Part shown: positions 8,873-21,593 of the stretch, in pieces
Layout of the letters: every line of letters starts with the position of its first letter
How positions within the stretch are numbered: the stretch's first letter is position 1
From: Pelagibacterium montanilacus
Lineage (GTDB): Bacteria; Pseudomonadota; Alphaproteobacteria; Rhizobiales; Devosiaceae
Assembly (NCBI RefSeq): GCF_003992665.1
Contig: NZ_RZMX01000008.1
Span: 124,001 to 188,000 of the forward strand
Direction of reading: 5' to 3'
Length of the DNA stretch: 64,000 nt
Program-made: the position numbers and the translations under genes
The notes under the pieces: model-generated
Database searches by the model: none
Told to the model about the DNA's origin: nothing
Seen by the model: the letters and a program-made list of their open reading frames with translations, nothing else

Positions 8873-8893
8873 CGTCATTTGCGGACGATCCTG

Positions 8894-9706
8894 TTAAAGC
8901 AGATACACGTTCAATGCCCCACCGTTGGACTGGACCAGCACCACACTCTGCGGGCTGACCCTGCTCCGGTCCAGCGAAGCCTGGATCAGGGGATCGTTGG
9001 AAATCCCCCAGAGCAGCGACTGACGGTCGTTTGCCGAAGCGGCAGCCCGGATCTGGGCTTCGAGCTCCGGACAGTGCTGGACCTGGATGAGCTGGACATT
9101 GGCAGCGCTTGACCATTGCGCGATCGTCTGGCGGGAATAGTTCGCCTGTGAGATCGCTGCCAGCAATGCGCTGGCATCCGCCACATCGCAATTGGGACCG
9201 AACTGGCCCCCGCCCGAACCCACGCCACCGGGACCACCCGGCATCATGGGATCGCCCGGACCACCGGGGCCGCCCGGGCCGCCATTGCCGGACCCGTCAT
9301 CACAATTGGGACCGAGCACGTTGACGCAGGCATCGACCAGCCCGCCATTGTCGCCGCCTCCACCGATGTTCACATCGGCGCTGACGCCGCTGCGGTCACC
9401 GCGGTTGAGGACGTCCGCTTCGACCCCTACCGCGGAATCTCCGCCGACGCTGACATTGGCGCGAGCTGCCGATCCGCCGCTGGACCGACTACCGACATTG
9501 GCATCGACGACGTTGCCGCCCCCGCCGCCGACCCCGACATTGACGGCGCCGCTGTCTCCGGCGTCCCCACGTCCGACAGTGACCGCCGCGCCACTGTCCT
9601 TGTCTCCGACTATTCCCAACAAGCTCTTCTGGGCATTGGCAGGAGCAGTGGCAAACATCGTGGTCGCCAAGAGTGCGCCTGCGAGTACTGCATAAGATCG
9701 TTTCAT
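8894..9706 (-). CDS. secreted Gly/Pro-rich hypothetical protein with two-Cys C-terminal module
   Basis: A 270-residue protein with a perfect AGGAGG site before the ATG and a signal peptide cut near residue 26 (ANAQK). Residues about 30-120 are Gly/Val/Asp/Asn-rich. A collagen-like Gly-Pro-Gly run spans about 140-170. Residues 173-268 contain Cys173 and Cys212 and match the C-terminal module of the protein at 7164. Two further cysteines (127 and 135) may form another disulfide. It has its own candidate promoter at 9741-9765 and terminator at 8836-8872, so it is a single-gene unit next to the glycogen operon. Function unknown; an extracellular or cell-surface location is likely. Confidence 0.7.
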   Translation of the reverse strand: MKRSYAVLAGALLATTMFATAPANAQKSLLGIVGDKDSGAAVTVGRGDAGDSGAVNVGVGGGGGNVVDANVGSRSSGGSAARANVSVGGDSAVGVEADVLNRGDRSGVSADVNIGGGGDNGGLVDACVNVLGPNCDDGSGNGGPGGPGGPGDPMMPGGPGGVGSGGGQFGPNCDVADASALLAAISQANYSRQTIAQWSSAANVQLIQVQHCPELEAQIRAAASANDRQSLLWGISNDPLIQASLDRSRVSPQSVVLVQSNGGALNVYLL

Positions 9707-9740
9707 TGTGGCCTCCTAAACTTTGAGTCTAGGTAGACGA

Positions 9741-9765
9741 AATGCCGCACCTCAAGTTTGGTTCC
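9741..9765 (-). promoter_or_regulatory. possible EcfG-type promoter (variant -10)
   Basis: On the minus strand GGAAC (9765-9761) is followed after 16 bases by CATT (9744-9741), 35 bases before the start of the Gly-rich protein gene. The -10 differs at one base from the CGTT seen at the seven exact sites in this window, so this is a weak call. Confidence 0.3.
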
Positions 9766-9841
9766 CGTAGTCAACGACAGGATTACCAGACCGGTAAGCA
9801 CTCACATAAAACAAGATTCAAGATGAAACGGTATCGATCGA

Positions 9842-11845
9842 TCAACTAGCCATGACGATGACAGAGCGCGGAGGCAGCTCTACATGGCCGCCATCCTGTA
9901 CTACGTCAACACTGTTGTCTGAAACCAGCACGATTGAAAGATCTTCGGCAACTTGCTCGGGCATGCTTGCACTGATCGTCTCCTGCGTGCGGTTAAACCA
10001 CACGAGCATGGTCTCGCCCTCCTCGTAAAGAAGCATGCCCAGCACCGAAGCATCGGGGTCGGTCCAATCGGCTTCGGTCATCTCCCTGGCGTCCGGATGC
10101 AACCAGGTGACGTCCTTGAAATCGCCCCGGACCTCCCCCGTGAGGAAACGGTCGGACCGCAGGGCCGGATGCTCCTGGCGGAACCGCGACAAGGCGGCAA
10201 CATAGTCGACCAGCTCGCCATCGGCGTTTTCCCAGTCCAGCCAGGTCAGTTCATTGTCCTGGGCGTAGGCATTGTTGTTGCCCGACTGAGTGCGGCCGAA
10301 TTCGTCACCCGCCGTAAGCATCGGCGTGCCGTGAGACACAAAGAGCGTGGCCAGCATGGCGCGGATATCGCGGTTTCGGGCGGCGATGACCGTTTCGTCG
10401 TCGGTCGGGCCCTCTGCACCATTGTTCCAGGAATAGTTGGCGTCGTGCCCGTCCCGGTTCTCCTCGCCATTGGCTTCGTTGTGCTTGTCGGCATAAGAGA
10501 CGAGGTCGGCGAGGGTGAACCCGTCATGGGCCGCAAGGAAATTGACGCTGGCGGACGGCTTGCGGCCGTCATGGTCGAACTGGTCGGCGGACCCGGCGAT
10601 CTTGCCGGCGAGCGCGCCGATGGTATGGGGCTCGCCCTTCCAGAACTTGCGCACCTCGTCGCGGTAGCGGTCGTTCCACTCGGCGAAGGGCTCGCCGAAC
10701 CGGCCCACGTGATAGCCGCCCGGGCCCGGATCCCACGGTTCGGCAATCAGCAGGCACTGGCTCAGGATGTCGTCATTGCGGATACGCTCGAGCAGTTCGG
10801 CGTCGGGCGAAAAGCCGTCCAGCGATCGGCCCAGCACGGTGGCGAGGTCGAACCTGAACCCGGCGATCCCGTAATCGGTGACCCAGTAGCGCAGGCTGTC
10901 GATGACCAGATCCTGGACCACGGGATGGTCGCACCGCAGCGTATTGCCGGTTCCGGAATCGTTGACCAGGTGCAACTGCCCGTCGGCTTCCACGTGCCGG
11001 TAATAGGCGCGGGCGTCGAGGCCTTTCATCGAAAGGACCGGACCGTCTTCATTGCCCTCGCCGGTGTGGTTGTAGACCACGTCGAGAACCACGCGGATCC
11101 CCGCTTCCCGATAGAAATCGGTGAGCGCGCGCAATTCCTGTGGCCCGCGCGGCATGATGCGCGGATCGGGCGCGAAATAGGTGACGGGGTTGTAGCCCCA
11201 GACATTGGTGAGCCCGAGCGCGGGCAGATGTCCGTCATCGATCCAGCCGGCGACCGGCATCAACTCGACCACGTCCACCCCGATGTGAAGCAGATGGTCG
11301 AGCACCCGCTGGGTGGTCAGCCCGGCCACCGTTCCGCGAAGCGGGCCCTGAACGGAGGGATGACGCATGGTGAAGGGGCGAACGTTCAGCTCATAGATGA
11401 GATTGGGGCGCTCGTAGTCCTCGTGAGTGTGCTTGATGTCGCCAGCGCCCGGCACGATGGCCTTGGGCACGAGCGGCGCGGTGTCCACACTTTCCTCGCG
11501 CGGCAGGCGCAGCTTGGGGCTGCGCACGAAGGTGCGGTCGATCTGGCGGGCATAGGGATCGACCAGCAGCTTGTTGGGGTCGAAATAGAACCCCTGCATC
11601 GGGTCGTAAGCGCCGTCGGCGCGCAGACCGTAACGGGTGCCCGGCCCGATGTCCGGCACGCTTGTGTGCCAAACATTGCCCGGCCCACGCGTGAGCGCGA
11701 TGCGATCGGTTTCCCTATCCATCTCGTCGAAGAGACAGACCCAGAGCGCTTCGGCTGGCTCGCTGTAGACCGCGAAATCGACGCCGGTATCGGTTGCCGT
11801 AGCCCCCAGGGCAGGCAATGCAGGCTCTTTGGCTTTTACAGACAT
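9842..11845 (-). CDS. glgX: glycogen debranching enzyme GlgX
   Basis: A 667-residue GH13 isoamylase-type enzyme that hydrolyses alpha-1,6 branches of glycogen trimmed by phosphorylase. It has an N-terminal beta-sandwich (CBM48-like, about 10-110) and a TIM barrel with the GH13 set: DVVYNHTGEG, nucleophile Asp at about 333 (GFRFDLATVLG), acid/base Glu in LIAEPWDPG, and transition-state Asp in FLAAHDGFTLADL. Length is typical (650-700). It is the last gene of the glycogen operon, starting 15 bases after pgm. Confidence 0.95.
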   Translation of the reverse strand: MSVKAKEPALPALGATATDTGVDFAVYSEPAEALWVCLFDEMDRETDRIALTRGPGNVWHTSVPDIGPGTRYGLRADGAYDPMQGFYFDPNKLLVDPYARQIDRTFVRSPKLRLPREESVDTAPLVPKAIVPGAGDIKHTHEDYERPNLIYELNVRPFTMRHPSVQGPLRGTVAGLTTQRVLDHLLHIGVDVVELMPVAGWIDDGHLPALGLTNVWGYNPVTYFAPDPRIMPRGPQELRALTDFYREAGIRVVLDVVYNHTGEGNEDGPVLSMKGLDARAYYRHVEADGQLHLVNDSGTGNTLRCDHPVVQDLVIDSLRYWVTDYGIAGFRFDLATVLGRSLDGFSPDAELLERIRNDDILSQCLLIAEPWDPGPGGYHVGRFGEPFAEWNDRYRDEVRKFWKGEPHTIGALAGKIAGSADQFDHDGRKPSASVNFLAAHDGFTLADLVSYADKHNEANGEENRDGHDANYSWNNGAEGPTDDETVIAARNRDIRAMLATLFVSHGTPMLTAGDEFGRTQSGNNNAYAQDNELTWLDWENADGELVDYVAALSRFRQEHPALRSDRFLTGEVRGDFKDVTWLHPDAREMTEADWTDPDASVLGMLLYEEGETMLVWFNRTQETISASMPEQVAEDLSIVLVSDNSVDVVQDGGHVELPPRSVIVMAS

Positions 11846-11860
11846 GTTGCAGGTAGTGCC

Positions 11861-14927
<3,067 letters not shown>

Positions 14928-14931
<4 letters not shown>

Positions 14932-16199
14932 CGGTTCAGCAGGTAGTTGGTGACCATGGGCTGTGTGATCAGAACCACCCCGTTCTGGGTCCGCCGGAAC
15001 CATTTTGCATCAAATTCCGGATCCTCGCCGACGACCAGCCCTTCGGGCAACTCGACGCGTGCATCCACGACAACCTTTTTCAGCCGCACCCCGCGGTTGA
15101 TCGTGCAGCGCGGCAGGATCACCGCGTCCTGAAGGTCGGCATAGGAATTGACCCGGGCGCCGGTGGACAACATGGTCCGACGCAGTGCAGCGCCCGAGAC
15201 GATGCAATCGCCCGAGACCAGCGAGGAGACCGCATGCCCGCGCCGTCCGTCCATGTCATGGACGAACTTGGCCGGCGGAGTGATCTCCGCATGGGTCCAG
15301 ATGGGCCAGTCCCGATCGTAGAGATCGAGCTGGGGCAGGATGTCGGTAAGGTCGATATTGGCTTCCCAATAGGCATCGATGGTGCCTACGTCGCGCCAGT
15401 AGGCGACCTCTTCGCGGCTCGAGCGGACGCACGACTGGTTGAACCGGTGGGCCCATGCCGTCCCGTTGCGCACGATGTGGGGAATGATGTCCTTGCCGAA
15501 ATCGCGGTTCGATCCTTCGGTCGCGGCGTCGCGCCGGAGCTGATCCATGAGGAATTTCGTCTCGAAAACATAGATGCCCATCGATGCCAGAGCGGAGTCA
15601 GGCTTCCCCGGGATGGCGGGCGGATCGGCAGGCTTTTCCACGAAATCGACGATACGGTCCTTGGCATCCACATGCATGACGCCGAAGGCCGTCGCTTCCA
15701 TGCGCGGCACTTCGAGGCAGCCGACGGTGACGTCAGCGCCCGTATCCACGTGCTGGCGCAGCATGATTTCGTAGTCCATCTTGTAAACGTGGTCGCCGGC
15801 GAGAACGACGATGTATTTGACGCCCTCGTCCTCGATGATGTCCATGTTCTGATACACCGCATCCGCCGTGCCGGCATACCAGAGGTCCTCGGCCACGCGC
15901 TGGCTGGCGGGCAGGATGTCGAAGCTCTCGTTGCGCTCGGTGCGCAGGAAGTTCCAGCCGCGTTGCAGGTGCCGGATCAGGCTGTGAGCCTGGTACTGGG
16001 TGGCCACGGAAATCTTGCGGATGCCCGAATTGATGGCGTTGGAGAGCGCGAAGTCGATGATGCGCGCCTTGCCCCCGAAATAGACCGCCGGCTTGGCCCG
16101 CCGGTCTGTCAGCTCCTGCAGGCGCGTGCCCCTGCCGCCCGCCAGCACATAGGCCATGGCGTCTCGGGCAAGTGGAGCCGGATTGTTCTTTTGTACCAT
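14928..16199 (-). CDS. glgC: glucose-1-phosphate adenylyltransferase
   Basis: A 423-residue ADP-glucose pyrophosphorylase, the committing step of glycogen synthesis from ATP and glucose-1-phosphate. The start at 16199 follows AAGGAG. The N-terminal nucleotidyltransferase domain has [19 protein letters not shown] (about 22-40, ATP and allosteric site), [12 protein letters not shown] and catalytic [10 protein letters not shown]. The C-terminal left-handed beta-helix is represented by repeats ending in [12 protein letters not shown]. Allosteric Arg residues near the N-terminus suggest control by sugar phosphates, as in relatives from Agrobacterium. Confidence 0.96.
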
Positions 16200-16281
16200 G
16201 TTCCTCTCCTTTTTTATCGGCCCGGAGGCTTCCCTGCTCCGTACGCGGCCATTGTTTGTCGTTGGTATTGTGCTGCGCCCG

Positions 16282-18483
16282 TTATCCGGGGTCATGCTGG
16301 AGAATGAGTGTAGAGAGTGGTGGCAGGACGAGATCGGCGGTCGCAGGGAAGCCGTAGTCATTGCCTTCACGCGCGGTCACCGCGCCCCGGTTGCCCTGGT
16401 TGGAGCCTGCATACCATTCCGCGTCGGTGTTGATCCGCTCGATCCACTTGCCCGCCGCGGGCATGGGCAACTGGTAGCGCTCGCGCGGCACGGGCGTGAA
16501 ATTGGACACAACGACCACCGGGGGCTCGCCCGGCGCACGACGCGTCCAGGCCAGCACCGAATTGGCCTGATCGCTGGCCACGATCCATTCGAACCCCTCT
16601 GGTTCGCAGTCCCGGGCATGAAGCGCGGGCAGTTCGCGGTAGACCGTATTAAGGTCCGACACGAGACGCCGCACGCCCTCATGGGCCGGCGCATCGAGCA
16701 GCCACCAGTCCAGCGCCCCCTCTTCGCTCCACTCCTCGCGCTGGGCGAATTCCTGGCCCATGAACAGCAGCTTCTTGCCCGGGTGCCCCCACATGAAGGC
16801 ATAATAGGCGCGCAGATTAGCGAACTTCTGCCAGTCATCGCCAGGCATCTTGGAGAGCAGCGAGCCCTTGCCGTGCACGACCTCGTCATGGCTGAGCGGC
16901 AGGATGAAGTTCTCCGAGAAGGCGTAAAGAAGCCCGAACGTCATGTCGTGGTGGTGGAAGCGCCGGTGGATGGGCTCACGCTGCATGTAGCGCAGCGTGT
17001 CGTTCATGAAGCCCATATTCCACTTGAACCCAAAGCCCAGCCCATTGGCATAGGTGGGCGCGGTCACCCCCGGCCAGCTTGTGGATTCCTCGGCGGCAGT
17101 GAACGTGCCCGGATGCTGGCCATAGGTCTCGGCGTTGACGCGCTGGAGAAAGGCCGTAGCCTCGGTGTTCTCGTTGCCTCCGTGCTGGTTGGGGACCCAC
17201 TCGCCGGGATTGCGCGAATAATCGAGGTAGAGCATGGAGGCAACGGCATCCACGCGCAGGCCGTCGAGGTGGAATTTCTCAAGCCAGTAAAGCGCGTTGT
17301 TGACCAGATAGCTCGAGACTTCCTTGCGGCCGAAATTGTAGATCGCCGTGTTCCAGTCTGGGTGATAGCCCTGACGCGGATCGGCATGCTCGTAGAGCGC
17401 GGTGCCATCGAAGCGCGACAGCCCGTGCTCGTCGGTGGGGAAATGCGCCGGAACCCAGTCGAGCAGAATGCCTAGCCCCGCCGTATGGGCCGCATCGACG
17501 AACCGCGCGAAGCCGGCGGGATCGCCGAACCGCGCCGTGGGCGCATAAAGCCCGGTCGGCTGATACCCCCAGCTCGGATCGTAGGGATGCTCGGTGATCG
17601 GCATCAGCTCGATATGGGTGAAGCCCATATCGGCGACATAGGGGATCAACTGCTCGGCCAGCTGGTCATAGGAAAGAAAACCACCATCGGGCCGCCGCCG
17701 CCATGACCCCAGATGGACCTCGTAGATCGACATGGGCTCGCGCCGGAGGTCCTTTTCCCCGCGACTGCCCAGATAGGCCTCGTCCGTCCACCGGAAAGGG
17801 GCCGGGTCGGCCACGATCGAGGCCGTTGCCGGGCGAAGCTCGGACTGGCGGGCGAAAGGATCGGCCTTGAGCGGGAGGAGATTGCCCTGCTGGCCGATGA
17901 TCTCGAATTTGTAGGGCGAACCCGCTTCAACGCCGGGCAGGAAGATTTCCCATACGCCCGTCTCATGCCGGCTGCGCATGACGTGGCGCCGGCCGTCCCA
18001 CTGGTTGAACGATCCAATGACGCTTACCCGCTGGGCATTGGGGGCCCATACCGCGAAATGGGTACCCTCGACGCCCTCGAAGGTCATGACGTGAGAGCCG
18101 AGCTTGTCGAAGAGGCGCAGATGGGAGCCCTCGGCGATGTAGTAGTCGTCCATGGGCCCGAGCACGGGCCCGAAGGTATAGGGATCGACCACACTCCATT
18201 CGCCACCGGAATTGCGCGCACGGTACCGCAGCGGCTGGTGGGTGGAGACCTTGACGGAGCCCTCGAAGAACCCGGCGGGATGGCGGCGATCGAGCGCTCC
18301 GAGCGCCTTGCCGTCCAGCGTTTCGGCGACGACCTCATCGGCGCCAGGGATCAGGGTTCGAGCCACCCAGGAGCGCCCCACGTGATGCAATCCGAGCACA
18401 GCGAAGGGGCCGGAATGGCGGCCCTCGACCAGAAGGTCAATGTCGGTGTCTTCGGCCTGCCATTGTGATGTCGCCCTGCTCAC
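16282..18483 (-). CDS. glgB: 1,4-alpha-glucan branching enzyme
   Basis: A 733-residue GH13_9 enzyme that transfers glucan segments to alpha-1,6 positions. It uses a GTG start (18483) preceded by GGGGGAG. It has two N-terminal carbohydrate-binding sandwich domains (about 15-225), then the barrel with [13 protein letters not shown], nucleophile Asp in [13 protein letters not shown], acid/base Glu in [12 protein letters not shown] and [13 protein letters not shown]. The C-terminal all-beta domain ends about residue 730. It lies 82 bases before glgC in the same operon. Confidence 0.96.
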   Translation of the reverse strand: MSRATSQWQAEDTDIDLLVEGRHSGPFAVLGLHHVGRSWVARTLIPGADEVVAETLDGKALGALDRRHPAGFFEGSVKVSTHQPLRYRARNSGGEWSVVDPYTFGPVLGPMDDYYIAEGSHLRLFDKLGSHVMTFEGVEGTHFAVWAPNAQRVSVIGSFNQWDGRRHVMRSRHETGVWEIFLPGVEAGSPYKFEIIGQQGNLLPLKADPFARQSELRPATASIVADPAPFRWTDEAYLGSRGEKDLRREPMSIYEVHLGSWRRRPDGGFLSYDQLAEQLIPYVADMGFTHIELMPITEHPYDPSWGYQPTGLYAPTARFGDPAGFARFVDAAHTAGLGILLDWVPAHFPTDEHGLSRFDGTALYEHADPRQGYHPDWNTAIYNFGRKEVSSYLVNNALYWLEKFHLDGLRVDAVASMLYLDYSRNPGEWVPNQHGGNENTEATAFLQRVNAETYGQHPGTFTAAEESTSWPGVTAPTYANGLGFGFKWNMGFMNDTLRYMQREPIHRRFHHHDMTFGLLYAFSENFILPLSHDEVVHGKGSLLSKMPGDDWQKFANLRAYYAFMWGHPGKKLLFMGQEFAQREEWSEEGALDWWLLDAPAHEGVRRLVSDLNTVYRELPALHARDCEPEGFEWIVASDQANSVLAWTRRAPGEPPVVVVSNFTPVPRERYQLPMPAAGKWIERINTDAEWYAGSNQGNRGAVTAREGNDYGFPATADLVLPPLSTLILQHDPG

Positions 18484-18575
18484 GCGATAAAACTCCCCCG
18501 CCCCTACAGGGCCTTGCCACCAGTGCCTCTATCAAGCGCGGGCCCGCCGAAACGTTCCGGCGGCCCCTTCCATGT

Positions 18576-21035
18576 CTATGCTTTCCAGATCTCCTGTGCG
18601 TATTGCCGGATCGTGCGATCCGAGGAGAACCATGCCATACGGGCCGTGTTCCGGATCGCCATGGCCGACCACCGCGCATCGTCGGACCAGATGGCATCGA
18701 CATTCCGCTGTGCGGCGTAATAGGCATCGAAGTCCCGGGCGACCATGAACCAGTCGTGGTCGTAGAGCCCGTCCATGAGCTCCCGATACCGTCCGCGGTC
18801 GTCTGGCGAGAACACCCCGCCCCCTATCGCTTCCATGACTTCGGCGAGCATGGAGGACCCCTCGATTGTCTCGCGCGGCGAGCGGTGATGGGACCGCTGC
18901 TCATCCACCTGATCGGCGGTCATCCCGAAGATCACGATGTTCTCGGCTCCCAGATGATCGCGCATTTCCACATTGGCCCCGTCGAGCGTACCGATGGTCA
19001 GGGCGCCATTGAGCGCGAACTTCATGTTGCCGGTGCCCGAGGCTTCCATGCCGGCGGTCGATATCTGTTCGGAAAGATCGGCGGCCGGAATGATGGTTTC
19101 GGCCAGGGACACGTTGTAGTTCGGGATATAGGCGATCTTGAGCAGCCCGCGCACCGCGGGATCTCCGTTCACGACCCGGGCAACGTCGTTGATGAGCTTG
19201 ATGATGAGTTTGGCGTTCCAGTAGCTGGGCGCGGCCTTGCCGGCAAAAATCTTGACCCGGGGCACCCACTGCTTCTCGGGATGGGCGCGGATCATGTTGT
19301 ACTGGGCCACGGCCTCCATGATGTTGAGCAGTTGGCGCTTGTATTCATGGATGCGCTTGATCTGGACGTCGAACATGGCGTCAGGGGACACGGTGACGCC
19401 GATCCGCTCGGCGATCACCTCGGCGAGCCGCTCCTTGTTGGCGCGCTTGACCGCATCGAACTGGTTCTGGAAGCCCCGGTCCTCGGCATGGTCATCGAGC
19501 TTTGCCAACAGCTCGATATCGTCGAGAAAGCCCGGGCCGATGCGCTCGGAAACCAGCCGCGTCAGCCCCGGATTGCACTGCATGAGCCAGCGGCGCGGGG
19601 TGACCCCGTTGGTCTTGTTGTTGATCCGGTCGGGATACATCTGGTGAAGATCGGCGAACACCGTCTTCTTCATCAGATCGGTGTGCAGCGCCGAGACCCC
19701 GTTGACCGAATGGGCGCCCACGAACGCGAGCGAGCCCATCCGCAACCGCCGGCCCCCCTGCTCGTCGATCAGCGAGATGGCCGAGATGCGTCCAGCATCC
19801 ACGCCCTTCTCGCGGGCCTCCTCGAGCAGCTGGGCGTTGATGGCATAAACGATCTGCATCTGGCGCGGCAAAAGCCGCTCGATCAGCGCCACCGGCCAGC
19901 TCTCGAGCGCTTCGGGCAGCAGGGTGTGGTTGGTGTAGGCGAAGGTGCCGCGCGTGAGCTTCCAGGCCTCCTTCCAGCCCAGCCCATGGATGTCGATCAG
20001 GATGCGCATCATTTCGGCGATGGAAATCGCGGGATGCGTGTCGTTGAGCTGGATGGCGACCTTCTCGGGCAACGAACCGAGATCGCCATACTGCTGGAGG
20101 TGGCGGCGCACGATGTCCTGCAGCGAGGCTGAAGAGAAAAAGAACTCCTGACGCAGGCGCAACTCCTGCCCCGCAGGATTGGAATCCGCGGGGTAAAGCA
20201 CGCGGGTCAGCGCTCCGGCCTTGGCACTCTCCTCGAGCGCACCCACATGATCGCCGGAGTTGAAGCGATCGAGCAGGATGGGATCGATGGCCTGGGCGCT
20301 CCAGAGCCGCAGGGTATTCACTCGCGCGCCGCGCCAGCCGACAACAGGCGTGTCGAAGGCCACAGCAAGAACATGCTCGGCCGGATGCCAGACCTGCCGC
20401 ACCGTGCCATCGGGCTGAGGCACCGGCTCGACATGACCGCCAAAGCCGACCTCATAGGAGCTCTCGCGCCGCTCGAACTCCCACGGATTGCCGTGGGCGA
20501 GCCAGGTTTCGGGCAACTCCACCTGCCAGCCATCGGAAATTTCCTGCCGGAAAAGCCCATGAACGTAACGGATCCCGTACCCATAGGCGGGGACCTTGAT
20601 GGTCGACATCGATTCCAGAAAGCACGCGGCGAGCCGTCCGAGGCCACCATTGCCGAGCGCAGCGTCGGGCTCGCGCTCGATCAACTCCTCGATATCGACG
20701 TTGAAGGACGCCAGCGCCTCGCGCACGTCGTCCATCAACCCTAGATTGGTGATGGCGTCGCGCATAAGCCGGCCAATGAGGAATTCGAGGCTGAGGTAGT
20801 AAACGCGCTTCTTGGACGTCCGCCATGTATCGCGAGTCGATTCCATCCACTGGTCGATGATGCGATCTCGAACCGTAAGGATCGTCGCGGTCAGCCAGTC
20901 GGTATCCCGGGCGACGATGGGATCCTTGCCGACAGCATATGTAAGCTTTTCAAGGATTTCGCTTTTCAGGCTCGCGGCATCGTTGGCGCGCGGTTGCGGC
21001 TTGGGGGCATCGTAGACGATCGGCTTTTGCGGCAT
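18576..21035 (-). CDS. glgP: glycogen phosphorylase
   Basis: An 819-residue GT35 enzyme releasing glucose-1-phosphate from glycogen with pyridoxal phosphate. The PLP lysine sits in GTGNMKFALNGAL (about residue 672) and other conserved blocks are EPDAALGNGGLGRLAACF, NNKTNGVTPRRWL and QIKRIHEYKRQLLN. The ATG at 21035 was preferred because GGGA lies six bases upstream; an in-frame ATG four codons earlier (21047) is possible. It is the first gene of the glycogen operon, so breakdown and synthesis genes are transcribed together from the region 21036-21175. Confidence 0.96.
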   Translation of the reverse strand: MPQKPIVYDAPKPQPRANDAASLKSEILEKLTYAVGKDPIVARDTDWLTATILTVRDRIIDQWMESTRDTWRTSKKRVYYLSLEFLIGRLMRDAITNLGLMDDVREALASFNVDIEELIEREPDAALGNGGLGRLAACFLESMSTIKVPAYGYGIRYVHGLFRQEISDGWQVELPETWLAHGNPWEFERRESSYEVGFGGHVEPVPQPDGTVRQVWHPAEHVLAVAFDTPVVGWRGARVNTLRLWSAQAIDPILLDRFNSGDHVGALEESAKAGALTRVLYPADSNPAGQELRLRQEFFFSSASLQDIVRRHLQQYGDLGSLPEKVAIQLNDTHPAISIAEMMRILIDIHGLGWKEAWKLTRGTFAYTNHTLLPEALESWPVALIERLLPRQMQIVYAINAQLLEEAREKGVDAGRISAISLIDEQGGRRLRMGSLAFVGAHSVNGVSALHTDLMKKTVFADLHQMYPDRINNKTNGVTPRRWLMQCNPGLTRLVSERIGPGFLDDIELLAKLDDHAEDRGFQNQFDAVKRANKERLAEVIAERIGVTVSPDAMFDVQIKRIHEYKRQLLNIMEAVAQYNMIRAHPEKQWVPRVKIFAGKAAPSYWNAKLIIKLINDVARVVNGDPAVRGLLKIAYIPNYNVSLAETIIPAADLSEQISTAGMEASGTGNMKFALNGALTIGTLDGANVEMRDHLGAENIVIFGMTADQVDEQRSHHRSPRETIEGSSMLAEVMEAIGGGVFSPDDRGRYRELMDGLYDHDWFMVARDFDAYYAAQRNVDAIWSDDARWSAMAIRNTARMAWFSSDRTIRQYAQEIWKA

Positions 21036-21175
21036 GTCGCATCCCATTCAATACGGCCAAATCCTTCCCCTCCCGGGCTCAGAGTGTTGCACGAGATCGG
21101 AGGCGTTGCCAGCGCCATTTCCCTGCCGCTGTGCAACGTTCAGCCACATCCGATGCGCATTTTTTGCGCCTTGCT

Positions 21176-21201
21176 GGAACCATTGAGCGGATCAATCCGT
21201 T
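21176..21201 (+). promoter_or_regulatory. EcfG-type promoter of candidate sRNA 1
   Basis: GGAAC at 21176-21180, a 17-base spacer, CGTT at 21198-21201. This matches the EcfG/SigT consensus of alphaproteobacteria. It lies between glgP and the kinase gene, pointing right, with no protein-coding gene downstream on that strand but a hairpin and a rho-independent terminator within 95 bases. Confidence 0.7.
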
Positions 21202-21206
21202 TGGTA

Positions 21207-21294
21207 TGCAGCCGATGGAGGCGCCCCTACCTCCGTCGCGCCCTAAGCCCTACCCTTGGGAGGATTGCTTGCCCGGCAATCCTCCCTTTCTTTT
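21207..21294 (+). ncRNA. candidate GSR small RNA 1 (GsrN-like)
   Basis: Predicted from about six bases after the EcfG-type -10 to the end of a T run, about 88 nt. The 5' part folds into a 9-base-pair stem (21213-21221 with 21230-21238, one G-U) that presents a C-rich 8-base loop (21222-21229, CGCCCCTA). A single-stranded C-rich stretch follows, then an 11-base-pair perfect terminator stem (21258-21268 with 21276-21286) and TTTCTTTT. This is the architecture of GsrN, the stress sRNA of Caulobacter, which uses a C-rich loop to pair with target mRNAs and is often encoded beside GSR regulators. Homology is inferred from structure and position, not from an alignment. Confidence 0.6.
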
Positions 21295-21431
21295 GGGAAA
21301 ATCGCGCTTGACCCTAACCCGTTGTGGCTGGCCCAGTACAGGCGCTGAAGGCTTTTGATCTGCCGGGTTTGCGAGGTGGAAAAGGAAATCAACTTTTTCT
21401 GGAAACGGTCCAAAGATCGAGCATTTCTTCG

Positions 21432-21457
21432 GGAACCCGAAAAGCGGCGCGTGCGTT
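21432..21457 (+). promoter_or_regulatory. EcfG-type promoter of candidate sRNA 2
   Basis: GGAAC at 21432-21436, 17-base spacer, CGTT at 21454-21457, pointing right. It is the second such site with a 17-base spacer in the glgP-kinase gap. Confidence 0.65.
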
Positions 21458-21462
21458 ATCTT

Positions 21463-21537
21463 CACGAACGGCGGCGTTTCCCCCAGCGCCCCGTCAATCG
21501 GAAGACCGGTTTCGCCATGCGAGGCCGGTCTTTCTGC
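21463..21537 (+). ncRNA. candidate GSR small RNA 2
   Basis: About 75 nt. A 5' hairpin (21468-21494, eight pairs with one bulge) shows a loop with five consecutive C residues (21480-21484). It is followed by a stem-loop at 21502-21532 (8 base pairs plus an inner 4-base-pair stem) and a short T-rich tail (TTTCT). The layout repeats that of candidate sRNA 1 240 bases upstream, although the sequences are not obviously similar. The terminator is weaker than that of sRNA 1, and its hairpin could instead serve the kinase gene arriving from the other side. Confidence 0.45.
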
Positions 21538-21593
21538 GTTCACAGGAGTGTTTGTCTCGAAAACTCGGGATTGATGGCCTGAGCGGACGAAAA

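Noticed and set aside
8603-8878. A 91-codon minus-strand frame upstream of the acidic secreted protein.
   Set aside because: It overlaps the terminator of the previous gene and the AT-rich promoter zone, with no protein features.
9192-9695. A Pro/Ser/Thr-rich rightward frame opposite the Gly-rich secreted protein.
   Set aside because: Mirror of a Gly-Asp-rich protein; the minus-strand gene has a signal peptide, a perfect ribosome site and a terminator.
16200-16204. GTTCC next to the glgC start, tested as an EcfG -35 element on the minus strand.
   Set aside because: No sGTT sequence at 16 or 17 bases, and the element would lie at the start codon.
21355-21582. A 75-codon rightward frame overlapping the second sRNA candidate.
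   Set aside because: It begins upstream of the predicted EcfG promoter, has no ribosome site and a composition of mixed basic residues; the RNA interpretation is better supported.
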